Shown: piece by piece, positions 6,248 through 7,702 of the stretch
How the letters are laid out: every line of letters starts with the position of its first letter
Position numbering within the stretch: position 1 is the stretch's first letter
NCBI GenBank assembly: GCA_001829505.1
Contig: MIBK01000019.1
Span: 7,039 to 14,740 of the forward strand
From: Spirochaetes bacterium RBG_16_67_19
GTDB taxonomy: Bacteria; Spirochaetota; Spirochaetia; SZUA-6; DRHE01
Length of the DNA: 7,702 bases
Reading direction: 5' to 3'
Program-made: the position numbers and the translations under genes
Notes under the pieces: model-generated
Database searches by the model: none
What the model was told of the DNA's origin: nothing
What the model saw: the letters and a program-made list of their open reading frames with translations, nothing else

Positions 6248-7051
6248 TTAGAATGATTCCCTGGAGAGGGGCTTGCCGATGTAGAGGCCCTCGGGGCCCA
6301 GGTAGTCGGCGGTCTTGCCTTCCAGAAGGATCTGCACCCGCTTCACCGTCGAGAACTCCGTGGCCGAGTACACCACCTGCTGGAGCTGGGCGGACAGACC
6401 CTCCTTGCCCAGCGAGTTGAAGCGGAAGGCCTCGCTGAAGTCCAGGTAGGCGGTGCCGTCCTTCACCTGGGCCCGCCGCAGGCGGGCCTCCGGGGCGACC
6501 AGGCTCATCAGCCCCTGGTTCACCTCCGCGGGGGTGGGCCCGGTCAGCAGCGCCTCGAGGGTGGAGGTGAGGGGGGCGTCCGTGTACTTCACCGGCCGGA
6601 TCACGCTTTTCAGCTGGATCCCGCCGTCCGGCTTCACGGCGATGAAGAAGAGGCGCGCCTGCCGGGTGCGGGTCTGATCCTGGCTGCTGGGCTGGACCTC
6701 GGTGGAAACAGGCTGGGTTGTCGCCGCCGGCTTGCTCAGCTCCACAACCACTTCCGAGGAAGGCTGCTGCGCGGTGGCAGGCGAGCTGCTGCCCGGCGTG
6801 CTGTCCGGCGAGGAGGCCGGCCCGGCGGCCGGGGATTGCCCTGGCTGGCCCGCGTCGCCTGGACCGGGCTCGCCCGCCGGGGCCACCACCACTTCCGCCG
6901 GCGAGCCCCGTTTCCTTTCGAAAAGCCGCGCGAAGCCTGTCTTCTCGATGACCTGCTGGACCCTCGCCCGATTGAAGAGGAAGATGACCAGAACCAACAG
7001 CACCAAGGCCACGTAGAACAGGCAGCCGATGGTGTTCCGCTTTCGTGCCAT
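6248..7051 (-). CDS. Membrane-anchored GerMN-domain protein
   Basis: This 267-residue protein has a basic N-terminus (MARKR), one membrane helix (about 8-26) and a disordered linker rich in Pro, Ser, Gly, Ala, Gln and Thr (about 50-128). A C-terminal GerMN domain (about 132-262) follows. The domain shows the usual landmarks: EALLTGPTPAEVNQGLMSLV, then VKDGTAYLDFSEAFRFN, then QQVVYSATEFSTVKRVQILLEG. GerMN domains occur in spore germination protein GerM and in many non-sporulating cell-envelope proteins, where they are thought to act in the envelope; the biochemical role is not established. The frame stays open upstream to an ATG at 7180, but that extension would overlap the start of ptsI on the other strand and put about 43 residues before the membrane helix. 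I therefore chose ATG 7051, with ATG 7066 as second choice. No strong ribosome binding site is visible; AGAG lies a few bases upstream. It is divergent from ptsI and converges on tlyA. Confidence 0.88.
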   Translation of the reverse strand: MARKRNTIGCLFYVALVLLVLVIFLFNRARVQQVIEKTGFARLFERKRGSPAEVVVAPAGEPGPGDAGQPGQSPAAGPASSPDSTPGSSSPATAQQPSSEVVVELSKPAATTQPVSTEVQPSSQDQTRTRQARLFFIAVKPDGGIQLKSVIRPVKYTDAPLTSTLEALLTGPTPAEVNQGLMSLVAPEARLRRAQVKDGTAYLDFSEAFRFNSLGKEGLSAQLQQVVYSATEFSTVKRVQILLEGKTADYLGPEGLYIGKPLSRESF

Positions 7052-7074
7052 GCTCACTCTAATCATCGGACGAT

Positions 7075-7103
7075 TTGACAGCACCCTGAATTGCACATAT
7101 AGT
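7075..7103 (+). promoter_or_regulatory. Near-consensus promoter of ptsI
   Basis: A perfect TTGACA (7075-7080), a 17-base spacer and TATAGT (7098-7103, five of six) make this the best-matched promoter in the window. The expected transcription start is near 7110, two to four bases before the ptsI ATG at 7113, which implies an almost leaderless message. The element lies in the 61-base gap between the divergent GerMN gene and ptsI. Confidence 0.72.
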
Positions 7104-7112
7104 GAAGCCGCT

Positions 7113-7702
7113 ATGAAGCTCCTCAAGGGGATCGTGGTTTCGCCGGGAATAGCCATCGGCAAGGCGTACCTGTTCACCACGGTCCGGCGGAACCTCCCCG
7201 CCTATGAGGTGCCCGCGGAGCTCTTGTCCCGGGAGCTGGCCCGCTTCCGCGGGGCGCGGGAAAGGGCCGTGCGCGAGCTGGAGGACCTGCGGGGCCGCAC
7301 GGGCCCCGGGCTGCCGGAGGACCGCCTGCTGGAGTCGCAGATCCTGATGCTGGGCGACCCGGAGTTCAGCGAACAGGTGGAGCAGGGGCTGGCCGAGCGG
7401 AAGAAGAACACTGAAGTGGTGCTGCAGCAGGTGGTGGCCGCCCTGGCCGCCAGGCTGGCCGAAAGCGGGGACGAATACCTGCGGGAGCGCTCCAGCGACA
7501 TCCACGACGTGGCCGAGCGGATCCTGGGCCAGCTGGCCAGTCCCCGCCGGCCGGCGCTCTCCGGGTTGGAGGAGGAGTGCATCGTGGTGGCCCACACCCT
7601 CCTGCCTTCCGACCTGATCTCCATGGACCGGCGCAAGGTGCTGGGCCTGGCCGCGGATTCCGGCGGCCGCACCTCGCACGTGGCCATCCTGGCCCGCTCC
7701 TT
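7113..7702 (+). CDS. ptsI: Phosphoenolpyruvate-protein phosphotransferase (PTS enzyme I), N-terminal part
   Basis: Enzyme I takes phosphate from phosphoenolpyruvate onto a histidine and passes it to HPr, the first step of PTS sugar uptake and signalling. About 196 codons are present before the window ends, with the frame open throughout; the full protein is usually near 570-580 residues. The N-terminus MKLLKGIVVSPGIAIGKAYL is characteristic and fixes the ATG at 7113. A helical, charged HPr-binding subdomain follows (about 30-140, including LLESQILMLGDPEF and DIHDVAERIL). The swivelling phosphohistidine domain comes next, with VVAHTLLPSDLISMD and the active-site signature GGRTSHVAILARS. The phosphorylatable His is residue 189, the same number as in Escherichia coli. 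No proper Shine-Dalgarno precedes the ATG, which fits the leaderless prediction. No ptsH is visible, so HPr must be encoded elsewhere or beyond the window. Confidence 0.96.
   Translation, partial: MKLLKGIVVSPGIAIGKAYLFTTVRRNLPAYEVPAELLSRELARFRGARERAVRELEDLRGRTGPGLPEDRLLESQILMLGDPEFSEQVEQGLAERKKNTEVVLQQVVAALAARLAESGDEYLRERSSDIHDVAERILGQLASPRRPALSGLEEECIVVAHTLLPSDLISMDRRKVLGLAADSGGRTSHVAILARS

Noticed and set aside
5552..6256. Plus-strand open frame of 234 codons inside tlyA
   Set aside because: Gly/Arg/Ala/Pro-rich shadow in the +2 frame of tlyA, whose own frame contains the full catalytic set.
6286..6298. GGCCC-TCG-GGGCC hairpin near the tlyA/GerMN convergence
   Set aside because: It lies within the GerMN coding sequence, has a three-base loop and no adjacent T-run on either strand; probably coding chance in GC-rich DNA.
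1..7702. CRISPR array, insertion sequence, tRNA/rRNA, toxin-antitoxin or defence genes
   Set aside because: I looked on both strands and found no regularly spaced repeats, transposase motifs, terminal inverted repeats, or recognisable RNA genes or defence domains.

Overview
The window is a GC-rich bacterial chromosome segment (mid-60s % GC in most coding stretches by eye) with ordinary housekeeping genes and one unusual sensor-like protein. I see no mobile element, CRISPR array, rRNA or tRNA. The gene set (a large acidic membrane sensor protein, rny-ymdB-tlyA, a GerMN protein and ptsI) would fit a high-GC spirochaete. This is an inference from gene content and style; no marker here fixes the phylum.

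Layout. Bases 1-84 hold an AT-rich promoter region with an inverted repeat over its -35 side. Bases 85-3027 (+) encode a 980-residue bitopic membrane protein: two membrane segments flanking a probable double-Cache sensor, a helical cytoplasmic part, a roughly 250-residue Glu-rich tract with a 28-residue tandem duplication, and a GAF-like C-terminal domain. No enzymatic output domain is visible. A 130-base intergenic region (3028-3157) carries a good promoter and a strong ribosome binding site for the next unit.

Bases 3158-6242 (+) look like a tightly packed RNA-metabolism operon: RNase Y (rny), a YmdB/TIGR00282 metallophosphoesterase, and a TlyA rRNA 2'-O-methyltransferase. rny and ymdB appear to overlap, and ymdB and tlyA overlap as ATGA, so translation is probably coupled. 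The ymdB start is anomalous. The first conventional start codon (GTG 4723) lies after the metal-binding Asp. The full-length frame can only begin at a CTG overlapping the rny stop codon, or the four-A run at 4694-4697 has lost a base.

A convergent gene on the minus strand (6248-7051), with only 5 bases between the stop codons, encodes a membrane-anchored GerMN-domain protein. It is divergent from ptsI (enzyme I of the phosphotransferase system), which starts at 7113 and runs off the window just after its phosphorylatable His189. A near-consensus promoter sits so close to the ptsI start that its mRNA is predicted to be almost leaderless.

The best second-look items are the ymdB start anomaly, the near-leaderless ptsI, and the architecture and repeat structure of the 980-residue protein.
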